A stretch of 5,414 bases of DNA from Alphaproteobacteria bacterium. GTDB lineage: Bacteria > Pseudomonadota > Alphaproteobacteria > Sphingomonadales > Emcibacteraceae. The position numbers and the translations under genes are program-made. Location: contig JAADGA010000121.1 of NCBI GenBank assembly GCA_013152615.1, forward strand, positions 1 through 5,414, in the 5' to 3' direction. The notes under the pieces were generated by a model that was not told the origin of the DNA, ran no database searches, and saw nothing but the letters and a program-made list of their open reading frames with translations. The stretch's first letter is position 1; each line of letters opens with the position of its first letter. Below, piece after piece: positions 1 to 5,352 of the stretch.

Positions 1-1007
1 CCCAGACCGAAGCGGTGCTGTCGCTATGGCCGAGTGCGGAGAATATGGGGCTTTCCCTGCGCGACCTTGGCCGTCAGGTCCGTCAGGCCTTCTATGGTCA
101 GGAAGTCCAGCGGATTCCACGCGGCATTGATGATGTCAAGGTGATGGTGCGCTATCCGTATCATGACCGCAAATCCTTTGATACCCTCAACAAAATGCGG
201 GTGCGGACCAGCAACGGTGCCGTCATCCCGTTTGACTCTGCGGCCAAGATAAATTACCACCCGGCCCTGACGACAATTCACCGCACCGACCGCTCGCGGA
301 CCCTGACCGTAATCGCCTCGTTTAAAGAGGGCAAATCAGGGGCGATTGAAAAGGTCAAGGAAGATCTGAGTAAAAACTTTTTTCCGGCGTGGCAGAAAAA
401 ATACCATACTGTTAACCATACGTACGGTGGCAGCGATGAAGGCCAGAAGGAATTCATGAAATCGCTGATTACCAATTTCGCCTTTGGCCTGTTTATTATC
501 TATGTGTTATTCGCCATCGCCTTTAAGTCTTATTTCAAGCCGTTCATTATCTTTACCGCGCTGCCCTTTGGCTATATGGGGGCTATTCTGGGTCATTTAT
601 TCCTCGGTCTGGATATCAGCATCTATTCGATCATGGGGATTGCCGCGGCGATGGGCGTGGTGATTAATGATAATCTGGTGCTGGTTGATTATATCTGTGG
701 CCTTCGGGCCAAAGGCTATAGCGTGCTTCAGGCAATCGAAATTTCCGCCGAAGAACGCTTCCGACCGATCTTCCTGACCTCCTTTACCACCTTCATCGGC
801 CTCGCGCCCCTGATGATGGAACCCAGCGTTCAGGCCCAGTTCCTGATTCCGACGGTGGTGTCACTGTCCTTCGGCGTCTTGTTCGCCACCGTGGTCACCC
901 TTATTCTGGTGCCGGTGCTTTATATCCTGATGTCACAGGCCCGGGATAAAATCTATCACTTTCTCGGCTGGGAGCTGAAGCAAACCCTGCCCACCCCGGC
1001 GGAATAA
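1..1007 (+). CDS. RND-family efflux permease, C-terminal part (5' end outside window)
   Basis: This is the C-terminal third of a resistance-nodulation-division inner-membrane permease, a proton-driven exporter that works with a periplasmic adaptor and an outer-membrane channel. The frame is open to the left edge (codons start at base 3), so the true start lies outside the window; the GTG at 15 is internal. The first ~130 residues belong to the periplasmic porter domain. Hydrophobic stretches follow that fit TM8-TM12: SLITNFAFGLFIIYVLFAIA, the PFIIFTALPFGYMGAILG region, the SIYSIMGIAAAMGVV region, FLTSFTTFIGLAPLMM, and a last helix ending in VTLILVPVLYIL. The 'GVVINDNLVLVD' segment in TM10 and 'FLTSFTTFIGLAPLM' are hallmarks of the ACR_tran family. 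The substrate cannot be deduced. It stops with TAA at 1005-1007 and converges with the thermonuclease gene 21 bp away. Any adaptor gene would have to lie upstream, because none follows. Confidence 0.93.
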   Translation, partial: QTEAVLSLWPSAENMGLSLRDLGRQVRQAFYGQEVQRIPRGIDDVKVMVRYPYHDRKSFDTLNKMRVRTSNGAVIPFDSAAKINYHPALTTIHRTDRSRTLTVIASFKEGKSGAIEKVKEDLSKNFFPAWQKKYHTVNHTYGGSDEGQKEFMKSLITNFAFGLFIIYVLFAIAFKSYFKPFIIFTALPFGYMGAILGHLFLGLDISIYSIMGIAAAMGVVINDNLVLVDYICGLRAKGYSVLQAIEISAEERFRPIFLTSFTTFIGLAPLMMEPSVQAQFLIPTVVSLSFGVLFATVVTLILVPVLYILMSQARDKIYHFLGWELKQTLPTPAE

Positions 1008-1028
1008 GATTTATCAGAAGGACAGCCT

Positions 1029-1817
1029 TTATTTAACAATCACGATCTGTTCGGGATGGGTCGCTTCAATCATCGGGCCGTTATATATTTTGAGCCAGCC
1101 TCTGACCTCTATCTTTTTACCCTGATAGCTTGCGGGGTCTATCCCGGCCTTGGCAAATCTACGCGCGGCGGCGGATTTGATAACCACGGTGAAATCTGTC
1201 CGCCAGTCAGCGCCGAAATTGAGGTAATAGGTGCCGCGCACCCGGGCGACCTTTTTAACCCGCCCGCCAATCAGCTGGAAACTGTCACGGTATTTTGCGC
1301 TGGTCTGCTGATCTTTGACTTTAAAATAATCAAGCGCCCACAGACCGCGATTATGCTGCCGTGCCTGTTGTTCAAACGCCAGCATTTCCGGCACCACAGC
1401 ACGGTTATCGGCAAAGGTATAGACCCGGGCCATACCGCTTTTCAGCATGACCCCCTGCACCCAAAGACCGTTATCCAGAAACAACTGGGCCAGCATCCGG
1501 CCATAGCGGTCGCGCCGCGCGCCACCAAAATACAGCGTGACGAATTTACCAAGGGTCAGTTGTGACAGCATTTTTGCTGATCTCTTACCGATCACCCCAC
1601 GGCCATGGCTGCTATGATCCGGCATCAGCGCCGGGGCCTCGATGCCGACAAGACGGACCCGGGTTTGGTCCCGCAGAACCAGACTGTCACCGTCAATGAT
1701 CCTGACCACCTGTCGGCGGACCGATTTTTTAAGCCCCATGCGCGGGTCCGGCTGCCCGGCTCCGCTGGCCGTTACGGCTGAAATCACGATGAAAAATGAG
1801 ATAATAATCTTGTACAT
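1029..1817 (-). CDS. Secreted thermonuclease-family (SNase-like) protein with C-terminal OB-like extension
   Basis: A 262-residue protein. The ATG at 1817 is chosen because it begins a clear signal peptide: MYK, a hydrophobic IIISFFIVISAV core, then a TASGAG cleavage region. The open frame reaches 1940, but that extension would bury the signal and run into the GST leader. Residues ~35-160 form an SNase fold. 'RIIDGDSLVL' (D42, D44) matches the calcium-binding D-G-D motif, 'VRLVGIEAP' supplies R55 (S. aureus R35), and 'DRYGRMLAQL' supplies R107 (S. aureus R87). The position of the S. aureus general base E43 is A63, and D40 is E60, so classical catalysis is doubtful. Residues ~165-262 resemble an OB-like extension ending in 'NGPMIEATHPEQIVIV', which I associate with alphaproteobacterial thermonuclease-family proteins. 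Likely periplasmic or exported; the substrate is unknown. It is transcribed divergently from the GST gene. Confidence 0.88.
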   Translation of the reverse strand: MYKIIISFFIVISAVTASGAGQPDPRMGLKKSVRRQVVRIIDGDSLVLRDQTRVRLVGIEAPALMPDHSSHGRGVIGKRSAKMLSQLTLGKFVTLYFGGARRDRYGRMLAQLFLDNGLWVQGVMLKSGMARVYTFADNRAVVPEMLAFEQQARQHNRGLWALDYFKVKDQQTSAKYRDSFQLIGGRVKKVARVRGTYYLNFGADWRTDFTVVIKSAAARRFAKAGIDPASYQGKKIEVRGWLKIYNGPMIEATHPEQIVIVK

Positions 1818-1831
1818 AGCCAAAGCATAGC

Positions 1832-1838
1832 TATTATA
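1832..1838. promoter_or_regulatory. Candidate shared -10 element for the divergent thermonuclease and GST genes
   Basis: The 86-bp divergent region contains the 7-mer tattata. On the minus strand it reads a perfect TATAAT (1838-1833), and on the plus strand TATTAT (1832-1837). For the thermonuclease this puts transcription start only ~8-10 nt before the ATG, a nearly leaderless message with no convincing Shine-Dalgarno. For the GST it gives a leader of ~60 nt. No good -35 box accompanies either reading: the best plus-strand candidate is TTGTAC at 1810-1815 with a 16-bp spacer. The call rests on the -10 alone. Confidence 0.35.
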
Positions 1839-1903
1839 GACGGTGATATACAGGATGAAGTTAACGGAAGTATTCGGCTTTAACCCGCTTGAGAGGAAAT
1901 ACC

Positions 1904-2515
1904 ATGCGCACCATTCACGGCTCTCCCTTTTCCAGAACAAATTATGTCATCTGGACGATGAAGGAACTCGGGCTCGACTATAACGTCAACCCGATCAGCC
2001 CGATGGCGGGCGAGACCAGAAAACCGGAATATCTGGTGCTGAACCCCAACGGACTGGTGCCAACGCTGGAGGAAGACGGTTTTGTGCTGTGGGAATCACT
2101 GGCTATCAATTTTTATCTGGCAAAAAATAACGGCAATGGCAAATTATGGGCGGATAATCCGCACCATGAAGCCAAGATTATGCAATGGTGCATCTTTGGC
2201 GCGGTCAATGTTGACAAACCGGCGGTGGATTACATTCTTCATAAAAATGCCCTGCCGGAGGAAATGCGCGAAGTGGCCATATTGAACGCCGCCGAGCAGA
2301 CGCTGATCCCGCTGTTACAGGTTGTGGAGGGACAACTGGCCGACGGTGAATATCTGGTCGACAATCGTTTTACTCTGGCCGACCTCACGCTTGCGGCCAT
2401 ACTGGACTATCCGCGCAAATCCGGTTACGACCTGTCACCATATCCCGCCATTGGCGCATGGCTTGACCGCTGCCTCAACCGGCCGGCCCGGATCGCAATG
2501 TCTGCCCCGGTATAA
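1904..2515 (+). CDS. Glutathione S-transferase family protein
   Basis: A 203-residue cytosolic GST, the usual length for the family, which conjugates glutathione to electrophiles or acts as a glutathione-dependent reductase or isomerase. The ATG at 1904 is chosen over an upstream TTG (1889) because AGAGGA at 1892-1897 lies 6 nt before it. Residues 1-75 form the thioredoxin-like domain. 'HGSPFSRTNYV' holds S7 and S10, candidate glutathione-activating residues. 'NPNGLVPTL' carries the conserved cis-Pro (P53), and 'LWESLAINFYLA' carries the E64-S65 pair that binds the glutathione gamma-glutamyl group. The helical C-terminal domain contains 'FTLADLTLAAILDY', the conserved N-capping box with its aspartate. 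Overall it looks closest to the theta/nu-like bacterial classes, but the class and substrate are uncertain. It appears monocistronic and converges with ung. Confidence 0.93.
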   Translation: MRTIHGSPFSRTNYVIWTMKELGLDYNVNPISPMAGETRKPEYLVLNPNGLVPTLEEDGFVLWESLAINFYLAKNNGNGKLWADNPHHEAKIMQWCIFGAVNVDKPAVDYILHKNALPEEMREVAILNAAEQTLIPLLQVVEGQLADGEYLVDNRFTLADLTLAAILDYPRKSGYDLSPYPAIGAWLDRCLNRPARIAMSAPV

Positions 2516-2533
2516 ATGACTGCCCCGGCATAA
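2502..2533 (+). repeat. Tandem 18-bp duplication over the GST stop codon
   Basis: ctgccccggtataa (2502-2515) recurs as ctgccccggcataa (2520-2533), 13 of 14 bases identical at an 18-bp period (six codons, so in frame). The first copy contains the GST stop codon and the second lies just beyond it, with another in-frame TAA. This looks like a small slippage duplication at the gene end. Confidence 0.6.
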
Positions 2534-2552
2534 TAGAATTGACGGTCATTTA
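2513..2552. terminator. Possible bidirectional terminator between convergent GST and ung
   Basis: A perfect 8-bp inverted repeat (taaatgac at 2513-2520, gtcattta at 2545-2552) brackets a 24-nt loop in the 49-bp gap between the two convergent genes. The left arm starts at the GST stop codon. The stem is AT-rich, the loop long, and no strong U-run follows on either strand, so a terminator role is only a positional guess. Confidence 0.25.
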
Positions 2553-2564
2553 AACCAGCCGATT

Positions 2565-3269
2565 TCAAATGCTGATTTTTTCCACACCCGGCAGCAGCCA
2601 GTCGATGGGGCTTTTGCCATTGGCCTCCAGATAGGCATTGGCTTGCGAGAACGGCCTGCTGCCAAAAAAACCGCGATAGGCGGATAGCGGCGACGGATGC
2701 GGCGATGTGATAACAAGATGCCGGTTCCGATCTATCTTCGCCCCCTTCCTCTGGGCATAACCGCCCCACAGGATAAACACCAGATGATCATGTATCCGGT
2801 TTAATTCCGCAATAATATGGTCGGTGAAGATTTCCCACCCGCGGCCCTGATGCGAGGCGGCATTGTGGGCCTGCACCGTCAGGACGGCGTTCAGCAGCAA
2901 CACGCCCTGATCCGCCCACGGCAACAGGCAGCCATGACCGGGCTGGCTGATGCCAAGATCAGTTTTCATTTCCTTGTAGATATTTACCAGAGACGGCGGC
3001 ACGGCAACACCGGGCTTTACCGAAAAGCACAGACCATGGGCCTGCCCTGTTCCGTGGTATGGGTCCTGACCTAAAATCACCACCTTCACCCGATCGACCG
3101 GGGTATGGTCAAGCGCGGCAAAATACTCCGCCCCCTTAGGGAAAATACTTTTACCGGCGGCCAATTCAGTCCTCAGGAAATCACGCAACTTTTGCATATA
3201 ATCCTTGGTAAATTCAGGCCTGAGCAGCGTCTGCCAGCTTGCTTCCAGCCTGATGGCTCTGTCATTCAC
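2565..3269 (-). CDS. ung: Uracil-DNA glycosylase, family 1 (UNG)
   Basis: Hydrolyses the N-glycosidic bond of uracil in DNA, starting base-excision repair of deaminated cytosine and misincorporated dUMP; cytoplasmic. All family 1 motifs are present. '[13 protein letters not shown]' is motif 1, with the water-activating Asp at residue 69 (E. coli D64). '[11 protein letters not shown]' follows, then 'LLLNAVLTV', and '[14 protein letters not shown]' is the minor-groove leucine loop, with the catalytic His at residue 191 (E. coli H187). The start is a GTG at 3269, because AGGAGA at 3280-3275 stands 5 nt upstream and the resulting 234 residues fit the family (E. coli 229). An ATG at 3290 and a TTG at 3347 are in frame but lack a Shine-Dalgarno and would add 7 or 26 non-conserved residues. 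It stops with TGA at 2565-2567 and probably has its own promoter. Confidence 0.96.
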   Translation of the reverse strand: MNDRAIRLEASWQTLLRPEFTKDYMQKLRDFLRTELAAGKSIFPKGAEYFAALDHTPVDRVKVVILGQDPYHGTGQAHGLCFSVKPGVAVPPSLVNIYKEMKTDLGISQPGHGCLLPWADQGVLLLNAVLTVQAHNAASHQGRGWEIFTDHIIAELNRIHDHLVFILWGGYAQRKGAKIDRNRHLVITSPHPSPLSAYRGFFGSRPFSQANAYLEANGKSPIDWLLPGVEKISI

Positions 3270-3332
3270 GGGTCTCTCCTGTTCGGGCATTGCATCAGAA
3301 CCATTTTCCGGCCTGTTCCGTCGCCATTGGCA

Positions 3333-3361
3333 AAAATATGCCGCCAATGAAAATTTTGCAA
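3333..3361 (-). promoter_or_regulatory. Candidate sigma70-type promoter for ung
   Basis: On the minus strand, TTGCAA (3361-3356) and TATTTT (3338-3333) are separated by 17 bp. Each matches 4 of 6 consensus bases. Predicted start is near 3326, giving a leader of ~57 nt to the GTG at 3269. A 7-bp inverted repeat (cattggc at 3325-3331, gccaatg at 3343-3349) overlaps the -10 and predicted start and could be an operator, but nothing identifies a regulator. Confidence 0.35.
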
Positions 3362-3387
3362 GTAACCAGATAACATGAGGGAAATTA

Positions 3388-3450
3388 TATAAAGGAAAAA
3401 TCTGGAGGGGGCGATGAGATTCGAACTCACGACCTGAACCCTGGCAAGGT
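3388..3450 (-). repeat. Left copy of a tRNA-Gly-derived direct repeat flanking the hipA module
   Basis: This segment aligns without gaps to 5290-5352, offset by exactly 1,902 bp. Bases 3409-3434 are identical to 5311-5336 (26 bp: T arm, end of the variable loop and part of the acceptor 3' strand). Similarity continues through the TTGCC anticodon-loop bases and, on the other side, past the encoded CCA into the AT-rich 3' flank (3388-3406, 16 of 19 identical). The extension beyond the mature tRNA end shows that more than tRNA conservation is involved: either duplication of a whole tRNA locus or an att-type repeat. Confidence 0.7.
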
Positions 3451-3493
3451 GCTTGCTAATAACCCCCTTGCCCTATCCATCTACTTTGCCCCC
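3403..3493 (-). pseudogene. Degenerate tRNA-Gly(GCC)-like gene with a 16-nt insertion
   Basis: Read on the minus strand, 3493 to 3403 follows the tRNA-Gly at 5305-5379. An acceptor 5' strand GGGGGCA (3493-3487) can pair with CGCCCCC (3413-3407) except at the last pair. The T arm is perfect (GTGAG-TTCGAAT-CTCAT), and discriminator T plus CCA are encoded. The first 25 nt match the intact tRNA at 16 positions without gaps. A 16-nt insertion then falls between the D arm and the anticodon arm (GCACC-TTGCCAG-GGTTC, one mismatch). The D stem is broken at two pairs and position 8 is A, not T. A functional tRNA is unlikely. The stop codon and last codons of the HTH gene overlap its 5' end by 13 nt. 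Note that position 2 and its acceptor partner changed together (G-C here, C-G in the intact gene), which suggests it was once functional. Confidence 0.6.
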
Positions 3494-3702
3494 ACCATAC
3501 CCAACGCCGCAAGGATACGCCATGCCGTAGTCAGCTTAACACTGCCGGTCCCTTTTTCCAGATTAAGAATGGATACATGTGAACAACCAACAAGATCAGC
3601 AAGTTTTTTTTGTGACAAACCTTCGGCTTTGCGCGTCAGGCGCACCGCATTCCCCAGCGTTTTCAGGTCCGGAAGTTTAATCGCTTGATTTGAGTTATCC
3701 AT
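3481..3702 (-). CDS. Cro/C1-type HTH protein, probable HipB-like antitoxin and autorepressor
   Basis: A 73-residue protein with a single Cro/C1-type helix-turn-helix: a first helix around 'LKTLGNAVRLTRKAEG', helix 2 'SQKKLADLVG' (S30-G39) and recognition helix 'CSHVSILNLEKG' (40-51), ending at K73 with almost no tail. E. coli HipB is 88 residues. The ATG at 3702 is chosen because GGGAG (3714-3710) lies 7 nt upstream and the HTH homology begins soon after; the open frame to 3822 merely overlaps hipA in another frame. The start codon overlaps the 3' end of hipA by 8 bp (ATGGATAA arrangement), so the two are almost certainly translationally coupled. By family and position it should bind and neutralise the kinase and repress the operon through the array upstream of hipA. 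It lies downstream of the toxin, the reverse of E. coli hipBA. Its last codons and TAG run into the tRNA-like sequence. Confidence 0.82.
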   Translation of the reverse strand: MDNSNQAIKLPDLKTLGNAVRLTRKAEGLSQKKLADLVGCSHVSILNLEKGTGSVKLTTAWRILAALGMVGAK

Positions 3703-4873
3703 AAATCTGCTCCCATTTTTGCTTAATTGACGCACGGTATAGGTAGCTACGGTCATCATCCAGTGGCAGGTCTTCGGCAAGCTTTGCCTCAAAGGCATCC
3801 TTTGTAGATAGTATTTCATCAAAGCTGCGCCTGATAGCTTTCGCTGTCAGCCCCAATTGACCGCCCAGGCGTATCAGCAGGTCCCGGTCATATTGATCCC
3901 ACTGAACCTTGTTGCCATCCACCAGCAAGCCAAATGCCGTACTATATCCTTGCCCACCATATATATAGCTATTCAGCACATCGTAGACAGGTGATAGCCT
4001 CAAGCCACCATCTTTCTCATACAGGCTCCAGTTTTTCAGATGGCAATCTGTGTTACCAATAAGCACAAATGCCACAAGACGTTTAAACACTCGATAAGCA
4101 TCAATCAGTTTCTTGTCAGAATATTCCAGCGCTTCTGACAGCGCCTCATATCCCACGTTATATTTATTTTTTCTGTCTCGTCCCGGTGCCTGCCCCAGTA
4201 TTTGCGCAAAATCCTCACACCGCAGCTTGTCATCACCCACACGATCAAAACGCTCTACCAACAAAGCAACCGGATCAATCGTACGGACAAAGGCACGCTC
4301 ACACAGCACCACTTGATCCTCTGGTAAAAGTATTCTTGTTAACCCCAGACTAAATTCTTCATTACCCACCAGATCCGGCAGGTTATCGCGGGCATATTTT
4401 GCTATATAGGGCGCTGGACCCTCCTTCGTCGCAGGCACATAAGCACGACCATCCTTCTGACAGAGTATCTTTGCCTGTACGCCGGATATAGTTCTGTGAC
4501 CTATCGCAATAGCCGCCGTTTCCGCATCAAGTTCTTTGAGTAGGTCTGGTCGGGTACGCCCTTCTGGGTCTTCTATGCCAATAGCACCGATACAATCCGC
4601 TCCGAATGCCAGCAACAGCCCGAAGTCATCGTCAGCATCCGTATCCGCTACCGCGTTCTGCCTGTCGCGCAGCCAGCCTTCTGGAGCCAAATGAGCAAAA
4701 ACTGGATGAACCCCGGCCTTATAGACATGACTATCCTGTGTGCGCGGTAATGCACAGGCTATTTCCGGCGCACTCGGGTCATAGACAAACTCTGTTCCGC
4801 CATCTGCGCGCTCAGACAGTACCCCAGCGCGGTCACCTTTAAAGGTGACAATACCATATCTTAGCTCAGCCAT
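3695..4873 (-). CDS. hipA: HipA-family serine/threonine kinase toxin
   Basis: A 392-residue HipA-like kinase (E. coli HipA is 440). In E. coli, HipA phosphorylates glutamyl-tRNA synthetase and halts translation; related HipT targets TrpS. The target here is unknown. Residues ~5-105 are the N-terminal HipA subdomain, with 'VFAHLAPEGWLRDR' and 'FGADCIGAIGI'. The kinase core follows. The Gly-rich loop 'HRTISGVQAK' has T128 and S130 as candidate autophosphorylation sites, and K159 in 'YIAKY' is the likely ATP lysine. 'LVERFDR' and 'LRCEDFAQILG' come next. The catalytic loop 'GNTDCHLKNWS' holds D276 and N281, and 'SPVYDVL' (D298) is the metal-binding Asp. All key residues are present, so it should be active. 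The ATG at 4873 has GGAAG (4885-4881) 7 nt upstream. It is first in a two-gene operon with the HTH gene, behind a five-site operator array. The symbol is by family, not orthology. Confidence 0.9.
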   Translation of the reverse strand: MAELRYGIVTFKGDRAGVLSERADGGTEFVYDPSAPEIACALPRTQDSHVYKAGVHPVFAHLAPEGWLRDRQNAVADTDADDDFGLLLAFGADCIGAIGIEDPEGRTRPDLLKELDAETAAIAIGHRTISGVQAKILCQKDGRAYVPATKEGPAPYIAKYARDNLPDLVGNEEFSLGLTRILLPEDQVVLCERAFVRTIDPVALLVERFDRVGDDKLRCEDFAQILGQAPGRDRKNKYNVGYEALSEALEYSDKKLIDAYRVFKRLVAFVLIGNTDCHLKNWSLYEKDGGLRLSPVYDVLNSYIYGGQGYSTAFGLLVDGNKVQWDQYDRDLLIRLGGQLGLTAKAIRRSFDEILSTKDAFEAKLAEDLPLDDDRSYLYRASIKQKWEQIYG

Positions 4874-4891
4874 AGTATTACTTCCGATACC
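4874..4891. promoter_or_regulatory. Operator-like site A (AGTAT-N8-ATACC)
   Basis: agtat-tacttccg-atacc. It abuts the hipA start codon and its N8 core contains the GGAAG Shine-Dalgarno on the minus strand. A repressor bound here would act as a roadblock just downstream of the transcription start. Confidence 0.55.
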
Positions 4892-4903
4892 AAATTTATA
4901 TTT

Positions 4904-4921
4904 GGTATAGTTTACTATACT
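4904..4921. promoter_or_regulatory. Operator-like site B (GGTAT-N8-ATACT)
   Basis: ggtat-agtttact-atact. On the minus strand it reads AGTATAGTAAACTATACC, closely matching site C on the plus strand. It covers the predicted hipA -10. Inner symmetry is high: gtatag and ctatac arms around ttta. Confidence 0.65.
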
Positions 4922-4938
4922 TTTTATCCCTTAGTCAA
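4909..4938 (-). promoter_or_regulatory. Probable sigma70-type promoter of the hipA operon
   Basis: On the minus strand, TTGACT (4938-4933, 5 of 6 to consensus) is followed after 18 bp by TAAACT (4914-4909, 4 of 6). Predicted start is near 4902, giving a ~28-nt leader that contains the Shine-Dalgarno. The -10 lies inside operator site B, and the -35 sits in the gap between sites B and C, so repressor binding would occlude RNA polymerase. Confidence 0.55.
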
Positions 4939-4944
4939 TAATAA

Positions 4945-4962
4945 AGTATAGCAAACGATACT
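4945..4962. promoter_or_regulatory. Operator-like site C (AGTAT-N8-ATACT)
   Basis: agtat-agcaaacg-atact, immediately upstream of the predicted -35. It shares the AAACGATAC right half with site D. Confidence 0.65.
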
Positions 4963-4973
4963 ATAAATATTAA

Positions 4974-4991
4974 AGTATTCTAAACGATACC
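4974..4991. promoter_or_regulatory. Operator-like site D (AGTAT-N8-ATACC)
   Basis: agtat-tctaaacg-atacc, centred 29 bp upstream of site C and sharing its AAACGATAC half. Confidence 0.62.
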
Positions 4992-5232
4992 AATTAATCA
5001 TATTGTGGCGGAAAAGTATCGAATATTATACTGCCATTTAAGTATAACGGCATATTTCTGACAGAGTTTGCTTCTGCACCGGTTGTGTCAAAGTAAAATA
5101 TTGTCATCCCCACGCCAAGACTATGACAGATGTTATCACTGGCATATTTGCAACGGGGAAACGACCACCTGTTGACTCCACCCGTAATATGGTAAAATTC
5201 ATCAAAGAGGTTGATCTGTGCAACTTGCACAT
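4992..5232. other. Stretch without a convincing gene between the hipA operators and the tRNA-Gly terminator
   Basis: Apart from operator site E and a lone half-site agtat at 5041-5045, I see no supported feature here. The longest open frame on the minus strand (GTG 5230 to TAA 4994, 78 codons) has no Shine-Dalgarno, begins right after a terminator-like hairpin, and its protein matches no family I recognise. Its 3' end runs through operator site E. It may be a decayed gene fragment or chance. Confidence 0.5.
5015..5032. promoter_or_regulatory. Operator-like site E (AGTAT-N8-ATACT)
   Basis: agtat-cgaatatt-atact, centred 41 bp upstream of site D, about 140 bp from the hipA start. The half-sites are perfect mirror images but the core differs from C and D. 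It could be an outlying operator that supports looping or cooperative binding. Confidence 0.5.
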
Positions 5233-5259
5233 AAAAACCGCTAACAATCAGGAAAGCGG
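5233..5259 (-). terminator. Weak Rho-independent terminator downstream of tRNA-Gly
   Basis: On the minus strand, CCGCT (5259-5255) and AGCGG (5242-5238) form a 5-bp GC-rich stem around a 12-nt loop, directly followed by TTTTT (5237-5233). It lies ~46 nt after the encoded CCA of the tRNA, the expected place for its terminator. The stem is short and the loop long. Confidence 0.45.
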
Positions 5260-5289
5260 CCTTGCGGGAAATCTTGTGATATTTTCAAG

Positions 5290-5352
5290 TATAAGGGAAA
5301 ATTTTGGAGCGGGCGATGAGATTCGAACTCACGACCCTAACCTTGGCAAGGT
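5290..5352 (-). repeat. Right copy of the tRNA-Gly direct repeat
   Basis: Partner of 3388-3450, in the same orientation and 1,902 bp away. It comprises the 3' flank, the encoded CCA, the T arm and the anticodon region of the intact tRNA-Gly. The 26-bp identical core is 5311-5336. Confidence 0.7.

Noticed and set aside
1018..1029. AAGG-acag-CCTT mini-hairpin after the RND gene as a terminator
   Set aside because: Only a 4-bp stem with no proper U-run; too weak to call.
1056..1565. 169-codon plus-strand open frame opposite the thermonuclease gene
   Set aside because: It is a shadow of the SNase-like gene; it has low-complexity content and no domain.
3403..3493. A functional class II tRNA (Leu/Ser type) of 88 nt plus CCA
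   Set aside because: No 5-bp anticodon stem with a 7-nt loop can be formed in the inserted segment, while the 3' half aligns clearly to tRNA-Gly(GCC). Insertion into a Gly copy explains the length better.
3403..3497. A tRNA on the plus strand (GGGGGCG at 3407-3413 with TGCCCCC-A-CCA at 3487-3497)
   Set aside because: The acceptor pairing is just the complement of the minus-strand acceptor. The plus strand has no T-arm GTTCGA motif or D arm in the right places.
3449..3688. 79-codon plus-strand open frame across the tRNA-like sequence and HTH gene
   Set aside because: It is antisense to the HTH gene, whose frame has clear family motifs, and begins inside the tRNA-like copy.
4994..5230. 78-codon minus-strand open frame upstream of hipA
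   Set aside because: It has a GTG start without a Shine-Dalgarno directly after a terminator-like hairpin, no recognisable family, and operator site E inside it. Checked as a possible HipS-like small subunit, but it shows no HipA N-subdomain motifs. Kept only as a note in the gap entry.
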